Below the pieces are notes generated by a model. It did no database searches and was not told where the DNA came from. It saw only the letters and a list, made by a program, of their open reading frames with translations. From contig JADBKP010000005.1 in assembly GCA_014896315.1 (NCBI GenBank), forward strand, positions 124,001 to 188,000: a stretch of DNA of 64,000 nucleotides. The letters are read 5' to 3'. Of this stretch, positions 26,874-35,332 are shown piece by piece. Every line of letters begins with the position of its first letter. The first letter of the stretch is position 1. Source of the DNA: Limnochordales bacterium. GTDB taxonomy: Bacteria > Bacillota > Limnochordia > Limnochordales > DUMU01. Position numbers and translations under genes: made by a program.

Positions 26874-28499
26874 ATGATGGTTATCATGGGCGCGCTCGGC
26901 CAAGCCTGTCGCGGACTGCCGGCGCCGGCGTGCACGGCGACACGGCGGCCGCTGGCGGCCCTCCTTCTCACGTCTGCTACTGTCGCCTTGCTGGCGTGGA
27001 TGGGTGCGGCAGATAGGGTGCAGGCAGGCACGGACTCCACGGTTGTCGAGCAAGAAGAGCTCTCCCTCGCGGCGGCATTGAACGAAGCCCGTGAGCGAGG
27101 GCCGGCATTTGCCGCCCTCCGGCGGGAGGAGGAGAAGGCTGCCCTGGCCGCGCGCCGGCAGGTCGCTTCCGACCTGCCCCGTATAGCCTTCTCCACTTCG
27201 ACCGGGGTGGGATCGGGTCCGGTCACGGCTTTGCCTGGCTTCCCACCTCGCCCCTCGGCTCGTCTGCAGCTGGACTGGACGGTGCTTGAGGAGTGGCGGC
27301 TGCAGGCAGCGATCGAGGCGCAAAAGACCGGTGAGGGGAGTCGGGGAGGGATCTCATTCGGCGTCAGCCGGCAGTGGCCCGGAGTGGAGGGAGAGGGAGA
27401 GAGCAGCACTTCGAACGCAACCTCTCAAGCAGCGGATACCGGAAGCGACACGACGGGCGGTTTGATAGCCAGTGAGCTTGCTGCCCGGGAACGGCGAAAC
27501 CATGCACTCCTGGGCGTAGTCGAGGCGTGGTACGCAGCCCGTTATGCGGAGGCGGAGTTGGCGGTACGCCGGGAGTTGCTGGCGGTGGCGGAGTGGGAGT
27601 ATCAGGCGGCTTTGAGGCGGCGAGACGATGGGGGTGGTTCCCTCCGTGAACTGCTTACCGCCGAAGACGCTCTCCGCCAGGCCCGGGAGGAGGAGCGCAG
27701 CGCCTTTGCCCAGTACTTGGCGGCATGGCAAAAGCTCGCAATGAGTCTTGGGCGTGAGCCGGAGCCGATGCACCCGGTTCGCTGGGTTGACGACCTCGAC
27801 TGGGCGGCAGTTACCGTCGCGGTCCGGGCCGAGCTGGGGGTACAGGTTTTTCCGGGTGAAGTTATCCCGACAGTGACGCTTCTGCCCGGGGATCTGGGAG
27901 AGCGGTTGCTGGCCCGTCGCAGCAGCGGGCTGCAGGCGCAGGAAGTACTGCGCGAAGCGGAAAAGAGGCTGTCAGCCGCCAGATCGGCCAGGGGCTGGCA
28001 GGTGAGCATCTCTGCTTCTCTCGGCCTGGACGTGCAGGAGCGACAGGCGCCTTCGGAGTCGTGGCAGGTGATGGTTACACTGGCCCACCCGCTTTATGAC
28101 CCGCTCCTTGTGCTCGAAGAGGAAGCTGCCCGTCTGCGTTTCGAGGAGGCGCGCCAGGCGGTGGAAGCAAGGCGGGACGAGCTGCTCTCGCAGGTGGTGA
28201 GCTCCTGGCAGCGGGCACAGAATGCCTTCCGGGCGATGGAGGACGCCAGGCTGGCCGCAGAACGAAGCTCTGCCACGAGGGAGGTGGCCCGGGCCCGGTA
28301 TGACGCCGGACTGGTGGCCTGGAATGATCTCCGCCGGGCGGAGATAGCTGTCGTTCAGGCCGCAAACCGCCTGCAGGCCGCCGAAAGCGAGTACCGGCTG
28401 GCGTTGCTGCAGCTTGCCGATGCGCTGGGCCTTGACGCCGGTCAGGTGCTGGGTCGGGAGCAGTCCGGGGCTGAGCCCGCAGACAGCCCAAGGACGTGA
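26874..28499 (+). CDS. TolC-family outer-membrane efflux protein (with barrel segments)
   Basis: 541 residues. A signal peptide near residues 24-50 ends in RVQA. Two TolC repeats follow. Each has long helices and a stretch that can form barrel strands: LPRIAFSTSTG, ARLQLDW and GGISFGVSRQW in the first, GWQVSISASLGLDV and WQVMVTLAHPLYDP in the second. TolC proteins are the outer-membrane exit duct, so the cell is expected to have an outer membrane. It lies 63 bp after the adaptor gene. Confidence 0.85.
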   Translation: MMVIMGALGQACRGLPAPACTATRRPLAALLLTSATVALLAWMGAADRVQAGTDSTVVEQEELSLAAALNEARERGPAFAALRREEEKAALAARRQVASDLPRIAFSTSTGVGSGPVTALPGFPPRPSARLQLDWTVLEEWRLQAAIEAQKTGEGSRGGISFGVSRQWPGVEGEGESSTSNATSQAADTGSDTTGGLIASELAARERRNHALLGVVEAWYAARYAEAELAVRRELLAVAEWEYQAALRRRDDGGGSLRELLTAEDALRQAREEERSAFAQYLAAWQKLAMSLGREPEPMHPVRWVDDLDWAAVTVAVRAELGVQVFPGEVIPTVTLLPGDLGERLLARRSSGLQAQEVLREAEKRLSAARSARGWQVSISASLGLDVQERQAPSESWQVMVTLAHPLYDPLLVLEEEAARLRFEEARQAVEARRDELLSQVVSSWQRAQNAFRAMEDARLAAERSSATREVARARYDAGLVAWNDLRRAEIAVVQAANRLQAAESEYRLALLQLADALGLDAGQVLGREQSGAEPADSPRT

Positions 28500-28532
28500 G
28501 TCGGTAGTCCGGTAGTAAGGAGGGAAGCGAGC

Positions 28533-29939
28533 TTGCATGGCTGGGCGATACTCCGCCTTACGCGCCGGTGGTGGAACCTGCTGGCCGTCCTGCAGGTGGC
28601 AGCAGGGGTAGCGGCCATCACCGCGATCGGATCTAACGTTCTGCCGGTGATATGGCAGGGCACCGGCCAGCCACAGATACTTTCCGTAAGGTATGATCGG
28701 GAGCTGAATGAGCCCGGCGAGGGGATAGTCGCCATCAGCACGCCGATTTTCCGGGACGAGGACCTGGCGCTGGTGCGGTCGGAGTTGTCTCACATGGTGG
28801 CTGCCGCCGACGCGCCGGAGAACGCCTTTGGGGTGGAGATCGAGGCGGACGGACGCCGGTATATAGTTGAGAGGGCGGCCAGAATAGGCCCTGATTACCT
28901 CAAACTTTTGGGTGTCTCGCTGGTCGAGGGAAGCTTCTTTACGGACGATGACTTCAGGCAGGCCGCGGATCTCCCGGACCGCAACGTCAAGGTCGCCGTG
29001 ATCAGTCGGGAGCTAGCTCGCATCCTTTTTGGAACCGGGCAAGCCGTGGGGAAGACCATAACCGTCCTCCCCGAGAACACCCCGGGAGTATCGAGTGCCC
29101 GGGGCAGCGCTCGTGTAATCGGGGTTGTGGAGATGCCTCCGCTGCGGGATCGGCTGGGGTTGTTTCAGGTTTACGCTGATCTGCTCTTTCCGGCCCCGGG
29201 GGCGGTCGGCAGTGCGGGGGCCAACAAGGAGACGGAGACGCCGGCGCCTGTCAGGGCGTCGGTAGTGCCAGAACAGGTCAACCGGTTGCGTCCCCAGCTT
29301 CGGACCTTCACCGAGTTCTACGTGCGGACGACGACTGGTGATATCGAAAGGGTGCGCCGGGAGATAATCGCACTGCTAACTCCCTTGATCCGGCAGCGGG
29401 AAGCCGAAGAGGGGGCGGGAAGGCCTACGCCCGGTCTACCGCCGGAGCTCGGCCCGGGAGAGATCCGTGTAGAAGTTATGCAAGGCTGGGTAGTAGAAGC
29501 AGCGAAGAGTGCCGGCTTCTACCTCGGTACCATGGCACTGATAGCTCTGGTGGTAGCCGGTATCGCGCTCTTTACCGTGACTTTGGTCAACCTGGCGGAG
29601 CGGCGTCATTCCATCGGCTTGCGGCGGGCGCTGGGGGCGAGTCGCTGGTCGATTCTCCGTGAGACCGTCGATGAGGCCCTCGTGGTGGCAGGAGCGGGTG
29701 GGTTGCTCGGGGTGGCCTTGAGTGAACCGGTAGGCCGCTTCCTCTTGCAGCCACTCTTGTGGACGGCACGGTCCTCTGTGGCGGGCAGTTCACCCTGGCA
29801 GATATCGCCGTACCTTGACGTACGGGTAGCTGTGCTCGCCCTCGTGCTTACTCTTGCCGTGGGGGCGATAGCCGTGCTTTATCCGGCATGGGAGTCGTCC
29901 CGCCTGCAGCCGATGGAAGCGTACAGAGATGGGATGTGA
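28533..29939 (+). CDS. MacB/FtsX-type ABC transporter permease 1
   Basis: 468 residues with one N-terminal helix (LLAVLQVAAGVAAITAIGSNVLPVI), a large extracytoplasmic domain (about 40-320) and three C-terminal helices (AGFYLGTMALIALVVAGIALF; EALVVAGAGGLLGVAL; VAVLALVLTLAVGAIAVLY). The cytoplasmic loop ERRHSIGLRRALGASRW is the MacB/FtsX coupling motif. The ATPase is encoded separately downstream. The start is TTG 28533 with TAAGGAGGG 8 nt upstream. Confidence 0.9.
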   Translation: MHGWAILRLTRRWWNLLAVLQVAAGVAAITAIGSNVLPVIWQGTGQPQILSVRYDRELNEPGEGIVAISTPIFRDEDLALVRSELSHMVAAADAPENAFGVEIEADGRRYIVERAARIGPDYLKLLGVSLVEGSFFTDDDFRQAADLPDRNVKVAVISRELARILFGTGQAVGKTITVLPENTPGVSSARGSARVIGVVEMPPLRDRLGLFQVYADLLFPAPGAVGSAGANKETETPAPVRASVVPEQVNRLRPQLRTFTEFYVRTTTGDIERVRREIIALLTPLIRQREAEEGAGRPTPGLPPELGPGEIRVEVMQGWVVEAAKSAGFYLGTMALIALVVAGIALFTVTLVNLAERRHSIGLRRALGASRWSILRETVDEALVVAGAGGLLGVALSEPVGRFLLQPLLWTARSSVAGSSPWQISPYLDVRVAVLALVLTLAVGAIAVLYPAWESSRLQPMEAYRDGM

Positions 29940-29995
29940 GTCACGGGAAACGTGGCGGAAGTAGTCGAGAGGAGGTTCGAGGGGAGGTGGCCAGA

Positions 29996-30853
29996 GTGGA
30001 CGAGGCGATGATGCCGGCAACGCCGGCAACGCCCGCAGCCCCACGGGAGCAGGCCAATGAGGCCCCCCTCATCTGGCTGCGAGGGGTAACCAAGGTTTAC
30101 TACACGACCAGAACCCCGGTACCTGCGCTGAACGGCATCGACCTTAAGATCCAGCCCGGTGAGTTTGTCAGCGTGATGGGGCCGTCAGGCTCGGGCAAGT
30201 CTACATTGCTGCATATCCTGGGAGCGCTCGATCTGCCCACAAGTGGCGAGTATCTGCTCGAAGGAGTGAGGATAACGGGGCTGCCCGACCGGAAGCTCTC
30301 TCGCATTCGCAACCGGCATTTCGGGTTTGTGTTCCAGAACTACAATCTCTTTCCCGAACTGACCGCGGTGGAGAACGTAGAGGTACCCATGCTCTACGCG
30401 GGGGTCAGGGCGGCGGAGCGGCGACGCCGTGCCGAGATGCTGCTAGAACGGTTTGGCCTCGGCCACCGGATGAACCACCGGCCCTCCGAACTCTCCGGCG
30501 GGGAACAGCAGCGGGTGGCCATTGCCCGGGCCCTGGCCAACGGCCCGACCCTGCTCCTGGCCGACGAGCCGACGGGGAACCTGCCGACCGCCCACGGCGA
30601 GGAGATCATGTCCCTTCTCCAGGAGCTCAACGACGAGGGTATGACCATCGTCGTGGTCACCCACGACTGGCGGATTGCATCGTACGGTAAGCGCCTGGTG
30701 GAGCTGCAGGACGGGCGGATTGTGGGCGATCGCCTGCTTGCCCCCGCGGAGCGCCGGTTGCGACCGAGCGCGGGGGTTTCGACCCAGGCTGAAGGCCAGG
30801 CCCGGGCCCCGGCCGGGCCGGGTGCCGGGTTTGAGGCCGCTTCCGGGGCATAG
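29996..30853 (+). CDS. MacB/LolD-type ABC transporter ATPase
   Basis: 285 residues from GTG 29996 (GGGAGGTGG upstream). Walker A GPSGSGKST, Q-loop FQNYNLFPELT, signature LSGGEQQR, Walker B LLLADEPTG and the H-loop VVVTHD are intact. The D-loop reads NLPTAHGEE where this group normally has NLD, so the conserved Asp is Pro. It should energise the two permeases around it. A tail of about 45 residues is rich in Ala, Gly and Pro. Confidence 0.92.
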   Translation: MDEAMMPATPATPAAPREQANEAPLIWLRGVTKVYYTTRTPVPALNGIDLKIQPGEFVSVMGPSGSGKSTLLHILGALDLPTSGEYLLEGVRITGLPDRKLSRIRNRHFGFVFQNYNLFPELTAVENVEVPMLYAGVRAAERRRRAEMLLERFGLGHRMNHRPSELSGGEQQRVAIARALANGPTLLLADEPTGNLPTAHGEEIMSLLQELNDEGMTIVVVTHDWRIASYGKRLVELQDGRIVGDRLLAPAERRLRPSAGVSTQAEGQARAPAGPGAGFEAASGA

Positions 30854-30923
30854 TCGCAGGATGGCCGGAGTATAGTCGGAGTGCAGTCTGGCATCAATAC
30901 ACGCCAGAACGGGAGGAATGAGC

Positions 30924-32054
30924 ATGAAGCGAGCCCTGGTCACTGCCGTGGTTGCTCTGGTTGGCACTCTCTTGTTTGTAACGCCGGCAGTTGCGGCAAG
31001 CAGCACCGGTGACCCGCAACCTGGGGCTGCCGGGACCGGCGCCAATGGCGAGGCGACCGAGCCTCTCGTTCTCACGTTGCAGCAGGCAATCGCCAGGGCG
31101 CTCGAGGTCGCCCCCGAGCTGCGGCTGGCCGAACTCGATGTGGCGGAGAAGGAGATCGCCCTCAAAGAGGCGGAGATCGGCCAGCTGGAAGGTCGTCCCG
31201 CATCGGAACTGGTTGCCGCCCAGTATGAACTGGAGAAAGCCAAGCAGGCAGTGCTGGATGCCCGGGAAAGTGTGGCTCTCAAGGTAGAGCAGCAGTATTA
31301 CGAGGTGCTCCGTTCCACGGAACTCCTTGACATTCAGCAGCAGAGCCTTGAGCGGGCAAAGCGGCAGTTCCAGGTGACAGAAGCTCGCTACCAGGCCGGG
31401 CTGATCAGCCGGCACGAGTACCTTGCCGCCCAGGACCAGCTGGTCGTGCAGGAACACAGCTTCCGCCAGGCGCAGGCGAGCCTGGAGCTTGCGAAGCTCC
31501 AGTTTAAGTTGCTGCTCGGGCTTCCGCAGGAGTCGGAGATCGTGCTGCAGGATCGCTTCCCCTTTGCTCCCCTCGATGTGGACCTGGCGGAGAGCTTGCG
31601 CCAGGCCCTTGCGCGGCGTTCGGACCTGCTCGCTGCCCGCCAGGCCGTGGCCAGCGCCGAGAGGCAGGTGGCCCTCTCTGACAACGACTACACCCCGCCG
31701 GTTCAGCTGCAGAGAGCGAGGATGGCCCTGGAGCGGGCGCAGATAGCAGCAGCCCAGGCTGAGACCCGTGTCGCTCTGGAGGTCCGGCAGAAGTATCTCG
31801 CCCTGGAGCAGGCGAGGGTAGCGGTAGAAGAGAGCGAGCGAGCCCGGGAGCGGGCCCGGGATGCCCTGCGCATTGCCGAGGCCCGTTACAACAACGGCCT
31901 GAGCCCCCTTCTTGAGCTCCTCAACGCCCAGGCCGCCCTGGCCCGGGCTGAACTGGACGCTGTTGAGGCGGTCTGGGACTACAACCTCGCCAAAGCCGCC
32001 TTCCTCCAGGCCATTGGGGAGCGGCTGCTGCCTGCCGAGGGGAGTAGCTCATGA
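30924..32054 (+). CDS. TolC-like secreted helical protein lacking barrel segments
   Basis: 376 residues with a signal peptide (ALVTAVVALVGTLLFVTPAVAA). Two TolC repeats are clear: LTLQQAIARALEVAPELRLAE, RYQAGLISRHEYLAAQ and RYNNGLSPLLELLNAQAALA. At the two places where TolC has barrel strands there are only short linkers (GQLEGRPASELVAAQ; NDYTPPVQLQRARM). The protein should therefore be almost wholly helical and may not insert in the membrane. ATG 30924 with GGGAGGA 6 nt upstream; ATG 30918 is too close. Its stop overlaps the next start (ATGA). Confidence 0.82.
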   Translation: MKRALVTAVVALVGTLLFVTPAVAASSTGDPQPGAAGTGANGEATEPLVLTLQQAIARALEVAPELRLAELDVAEKEIALKEAEIGQLEGRPASELVAAQYELEKAKQAVLDARESVALKVEQQYYEVLRSTELLDIQQQSLERAKRQFQVTEARYQAGLISRHEYLAAQDQLVVQEHSFRQAQASLELAKLQFKLLLGLPQESEIVLQDRFPFAPLDVDLAESLRQALARRSDLLAARQAVASAERQVALSDNDYTPPVQLQRARMALERAQIAAAQAETRVALEVRQKYLALEQARVAVEESERARERARDALRIAEARYNNGLSPLLELLNAQAALARAELDAVEAVWDYNLAKAAFLQAIGERLLPAEGSSS

Positions 32055-33409
32055 ACGGAAGTCATATCTGGTGGGCGCAACGCCGCCTTCGTTACCAGTG
32101 GCTGCAAAGCCTCTTCATCGTAATCGGCCTGGGGTTGGGGGTGGCCGTCTTCATAACGGTCGCCACCCAGCTGGTAAACAGCATGCGAGAGTCGGAGAGG
32201 CTGACAGAAAGTGATCCTTTCTTCAAACAGGTCCTGGTGATCCCGCGGCAACAGATCACTGAGGCTGTCGGGGCGGAGACTCCCGTCGCCAGGCTGGTTA
32301 CGGATCGTCCGGAGCAGCGTGCCTCGTTGACGCTGGCCGACTTTTTGGACGTGCGGGAGGATGTGCCCGGGGTTCGCTACGCTCTCCTCCCCGGAAGTAT
32401 GACCGGGATGGCGGCGATGGCCAGGGACAATGAATCGCTGGCAGATACGCACGTGCTCTTCCAGGGCGTTACCCCCGACCAGTTTCACGTGGACCGGGCC
32501 AGGTTGCTGGCCGGCACGTTCTTTACCTGGGACGATTTCCTAGCGGCTCGCCCATTGCTGGTGGTCGACGAGTCCTGGGTGAAAGGCTATTTTCCCGAGC
32601 TCTCTTCTCCTGCCGAGGCGATTGGCCGCACGATCATGACTACTTCTCCAGTAACGGGATCCGCAGGCCGGAGGTGGACTATTGCGGGGGTGGTGGCTGA
32701 TCCGGAGGAGAGCGGGCAGAACTCCCGAGCAGGCCGCCTGAGCGCCTTAGGGTTGGGAGCCCGTTTCCGAGGCCAACCGGTACGCGGTAACGCGTACGCG
32801 CCCGAGACTGTTCTTGCGGAGGGTCGGGAGGTGGACCACGCGATGTGGATGTTCCAGCCCGAGCCGGACGTTCCCCCGGCGACCCTGGCCGCCCGCATCC
32901 AGGCTTATCTTGACGCCAAGCTCGGCCCGGGCCGGGTTGAAGCCTACTCGCCGTCCCAGCGGATGGCCGAAGCCAGGCGCGAGGCGAGGCGAAACTACGC
33001 CTCGCTGCTCGGCCTCGCATCCCTTGCTCTCTTCATCGGCGCCGTCAGCGTGCTCAATCTCAACCTGGCCCATGTGCTGCAGCGCCAGCGGTTTATCGGT
33101 TTACTAGCCGCCATCGGTGCCTCCCGGCGGCAGCTGATCGGCCAGTCCCTGGTTGAGGCCCTTTTCCTCGGGGTCAGCGGTGGCCTGCTTGGGGCTCTCC
33201 TTGCCTATCCCGGGCTACGGCTGCTCTTCCTGGTCCAGACTGGGAACATCCCCGAAGCAGCCCGGGCTCAGATGGCCCTGCAGTATCAGGTCGACCCCTG
33301 GGTGCTCCTGGCCGGCGTTGCTCTGGGTGGACTCCTCAGCCTGCTCTTTGGCATCATCCCCGCCTGGCTGGTGAGCAGGATCTCTCCAGCAGAAGTCCTG
33401 CGGGAGTAG
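32051..33409 (+). CDS. MacB/FtsX-type ABC transporter permease 2
   Basis: 452 residues. An N-terminal helix (LFIVIGLGLGVAVFITVATQL), an extracytoplasmic domain of about 270 residues and three C-terminal helices are present. The loop QRQRFIGLLAAIGASRRQLI is the coupling motif. It differs clearly from permease 1, so the two may form a heterodimer over one shared ATPase. ATGA overlap with the TolC-like gene. Last gene of the operon. Confidence 0.9.
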   Translation: MNGSHIWWAQRRLRYQWLQSLFIVIGLGLGVAVFITVATQLVNSMRESERLTESDPFFKQVLVIPRQQITEAVGAETPVARLVTDRPEQRASLTLADFLDVREDVPGVRYALLPGSMTGMAAMARDNESLADTHVLFQGVTPDQFHVDRARLLAGTFFTWDDFLAARPLLVVDESWVKGYFPELSSPAEAIGRTIMTTSPVTGSAGRRWTIAGVVADPEESGQNSRAGRLSALGLGARFRGQPVRGNAYAPETVLAEGREVDHAMWMFQPEPDVPPATLAARIQAYLDAKLGPGRVEAYSPSQRMAEARREARRNYASLLGLASLALFIGAVSVLNLNLAHVLQRQRFIGLLAAIGASRRQLIGQSLVEALFLGVSGGLLGALLAYPGLRLLFLVQTGNIPEAARAQMALQYQVDPWVLLAGVALGGLLSLLFGIIPAWLVSRISPAEVLRE

Positions 33410-33471
33410 CGGCAGGGAGCGTCTTTTCGGTCCCCCCCGTTCCCGTAGCGTGTACGAAGATGCGCCTGTTG

Positions 33472-34134
33472 CTAATCTCCCGGTTCCTTTACCGTCACCC
33501 CCAGCGCTTGCAGGATGGTGATAGCAAGGAGCATATGTCCGGCCAGGGTCGGGTGGACGCCGTCCGTGGTCAGGTGGAAGCTGGCATCTGCGGTCCGGCC
33601 CGCCTGCAGCGCCGCCCAGAAGCGGGCGTTCATATCGATGACGGGCAGGCTGAACTCCTCTCCCAGTTCCTTGACGGCCCGCACGTACCCCGCCAGCCTC
33701 TGGTTTTCCGGGGTATGCGGCTCCTCGCCGATGAAGGTCGGCGTCAACAGGATGACTCGTGTAGCCGGCAGCTCCGCCTGCAGTTTCCGGAGCAGCTGCC
33801 TGTATACACTGACGTATTCGTTCAGAGGGAGACCATGATGATCTGCGGAGAGAAAATCATGCCAGACATCGTTCACGCCGATCATAATGGTCATCCAATC
33901 GGGCCGGGCGGCAATCACGTCCCGGTCAAGCCGCGCCAGGAGATCGGTCACCTTGTTGCCGCTGATCCCGGCGTTGATCACCCTGATCTGCCGTTCCGGA
34001 AAAAGAGCCTGGAAAGCCGCGTCTAACAAGCTTACGTATCCGGGCCGGGCTTCGGTGATGCTGTCGCCCAGGCAGAGGAACTTTTGCCCGGCACCTACAG
34101 GAAACTCAGGGAAAAGAGCTGGTTGCGGTTGCAT
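33472..34134 (-). CDS. SGNH/GDSL hydrolase
   Basis: 220 residues. Block I FLCLGDSITE (nucleophile Ser), block II NAGISGNKV, block III IGVNDVWHD and block V DGVHPTLAGH complete the SGNH set. There is no signal peptide, so it is a cytoplasmic esterase, possibly for sugar esters or lipids. ATG 34134 was chosen because AAGGAGGCAGG lies upstream; the longer open frame has no support. Confidence 0.9.
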   Translation of the reverse strand: MQPQPALFPEFPVGAGQKFLCLGDSITEARPGYVSLLDAAFQALFPERQIRVINAGISGNKVTDLLARLDRDVIAARPDWMTIMIGVNDVWHDFLSADHHGLPLNEYVSVYRQLLRKLQAELPATRVILLTPTFIGEEPHTPENQRLAGYVRAVKELGEEFSLPVIDMNARFWAALQAGRTADASFHLTTDGVHPTLAGHMLLAITILQALGVTVKEPGD

Positions 34135-34411
34135 GGTTGATTGCCTGCCTCCTTGTGCTTCTAGCGGATCTCTGTGCAGAGGGGAGCTGCAGAGCTTCCT
34201 GGCCAGGAAGTAACTCGCGTGACCGGTCTTACGGTAACCATCCAAGCCCCTCATCACGACCAACCGTCCCGATGCCAACCACAAAACTTCTTGTTATTAC
34301 CCGAAATACCCTGCTGCAGAGGAGCAGGTGGTGCGCCGGCCAGAGTGTAGAAGAGAACCTAGAGGCCACGACAAGGTATAGATGGGCAATAGCAGAAAGG
34401 GTGTGAGAGTC
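34135..34411. other. Divergent intergenic region between SGNH hydrolase and SDR genes
   Basis: 277 bp containing start signals for both neighbours. I see no clear operator, terminator or RNA. Confidence 0.4.
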
Positions 34412-35194
34412 ATGGATCTGGGGCTTAAGGACAAAGTGGTCTTGATCACCGGTTCATCCCGGGGCATCGGGCGGGCTACCGCGGCCGCCTTCCTGGCCGA
34501 AGGAGCTGAGGTGATCCTGACAGGACGGTCGCAGGAGAGATTGGCACAGGTGGTATTGGAGCTGCAGCGCCTGTCGCCCACCGCCGCCCGGGCGCACTGC
34601 TTCAGCGGTGACCTGACGCAGCCGTCCGTTCGCCAAGAGCTTTTTGAATGGATCGAATCCACCCTGGGCGGGCGACTGGACGTGCTGGTCAACAACCTGG
34701 GTGGTTCAGCGGGGGGCGGCATTGACCAGACCACGGACGAGGAATGGGAGCGAACCTTCCAGCTCAACTTCTGGTCTGCCCTGGATCTTACACGGCGTGC
34801 CCTGCCGCTCCTGCGTCGCCGGGGAGGCGGGGCGATCATCTTCATCGCCTCTATCTGGGGACGGGAGAGCGGTGGAAAGCTGGCCTACAATGCGGCCAAG
34901 GCGGCAACGATCAGCCTGAGCAAGAACCTGGCCCGGGAGCTCGCCGCCGAAAACATACGGGTCAATTGCGTTGCCCCCGGCTCGATCCTCTTTCCGGGCG
35001 GCAGCTGGGATGAACGGCGACGCCAAGATCCGGAAGGGATCGAGCGCTTTGTCCGCAGCGAGATTCCCTCCGGGCGCTTCGGGCGGCCGGAAGAGGTGGC
35101 CGACTGTGTGGTCTTTCTCGCTTCGGAGCGGGCGAGCTGGGTGCGGGGGGCGTGCCTGCCGGTGGACGGTGCCCAGGGGCGCTCCAATATCTGA
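34412..35194 (+). CDS. Short-chain dehydrogenase/reductase (SDR) family oxidoreductase
   Basis: 260 residues: TGSSRGIG nucleotide motif, NNLGGSAGG, the catalytic Ser in IFIASIWG, YNAAK (Tyr and Lys) and PGSILFPGG. It resembles 3-oxoacyl-ACP reductase-like SDRs; the substrate is unknown. The NNxGG variant replaces the usual NNAG. It begins at ATG 34412 after AAAGGGTG. Confidence 0.9.
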   Translation: MDLGLKDKVVLITGSSRGIGRATAAAFLAEGAEVILTGRSQERLAQVVLELQRLSPTAARAHCFSGDLTQPSVRQELFEWIESTLGGRLDVLVNNLGGSAGGGIDQTTDEEWERTFQLNFWSALDLTRRALPLLRRRGGGAIIFIASIWGRESGGKLAYNAAKAATISLSKNLARELAAENIRVNCVAPGSILFPGGSWDERRRQDPEGIERFVRSEIPSGRFGRPEEVADCVVFLASERASWVRGACLPVDGAQGRSNI

Positions 35195-35255
35195 GGCAGA
35201 TTGCCGGTTGGAGGTCCTTTGCCGATTCCGCCAATCCGGCTGTGTCGACTGGAGC

Positions 35256-35308
35256 TTGCCCTCCGGATCGGTGCAGATTATGATCGTTTTGAACGTGGGT
35301 GTGCACAC
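35256..35308 (+). promoter_or_regulatory. Promoter and operator candidate for the class-III aminotransferase
   Basis: TTGCCC (35256-35261), a 17-bp spacer and TATGAT (35279-35284) form a good promoter. A perfect 10-bp palindrome GTGTGCACAC (35299-35308) falls just past the expected start point, a normal place for a repressor site. Confidence 0.55.
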
Positions 35309-35332
35309 TAATGTGCAAAAGGAGAGCACGGA

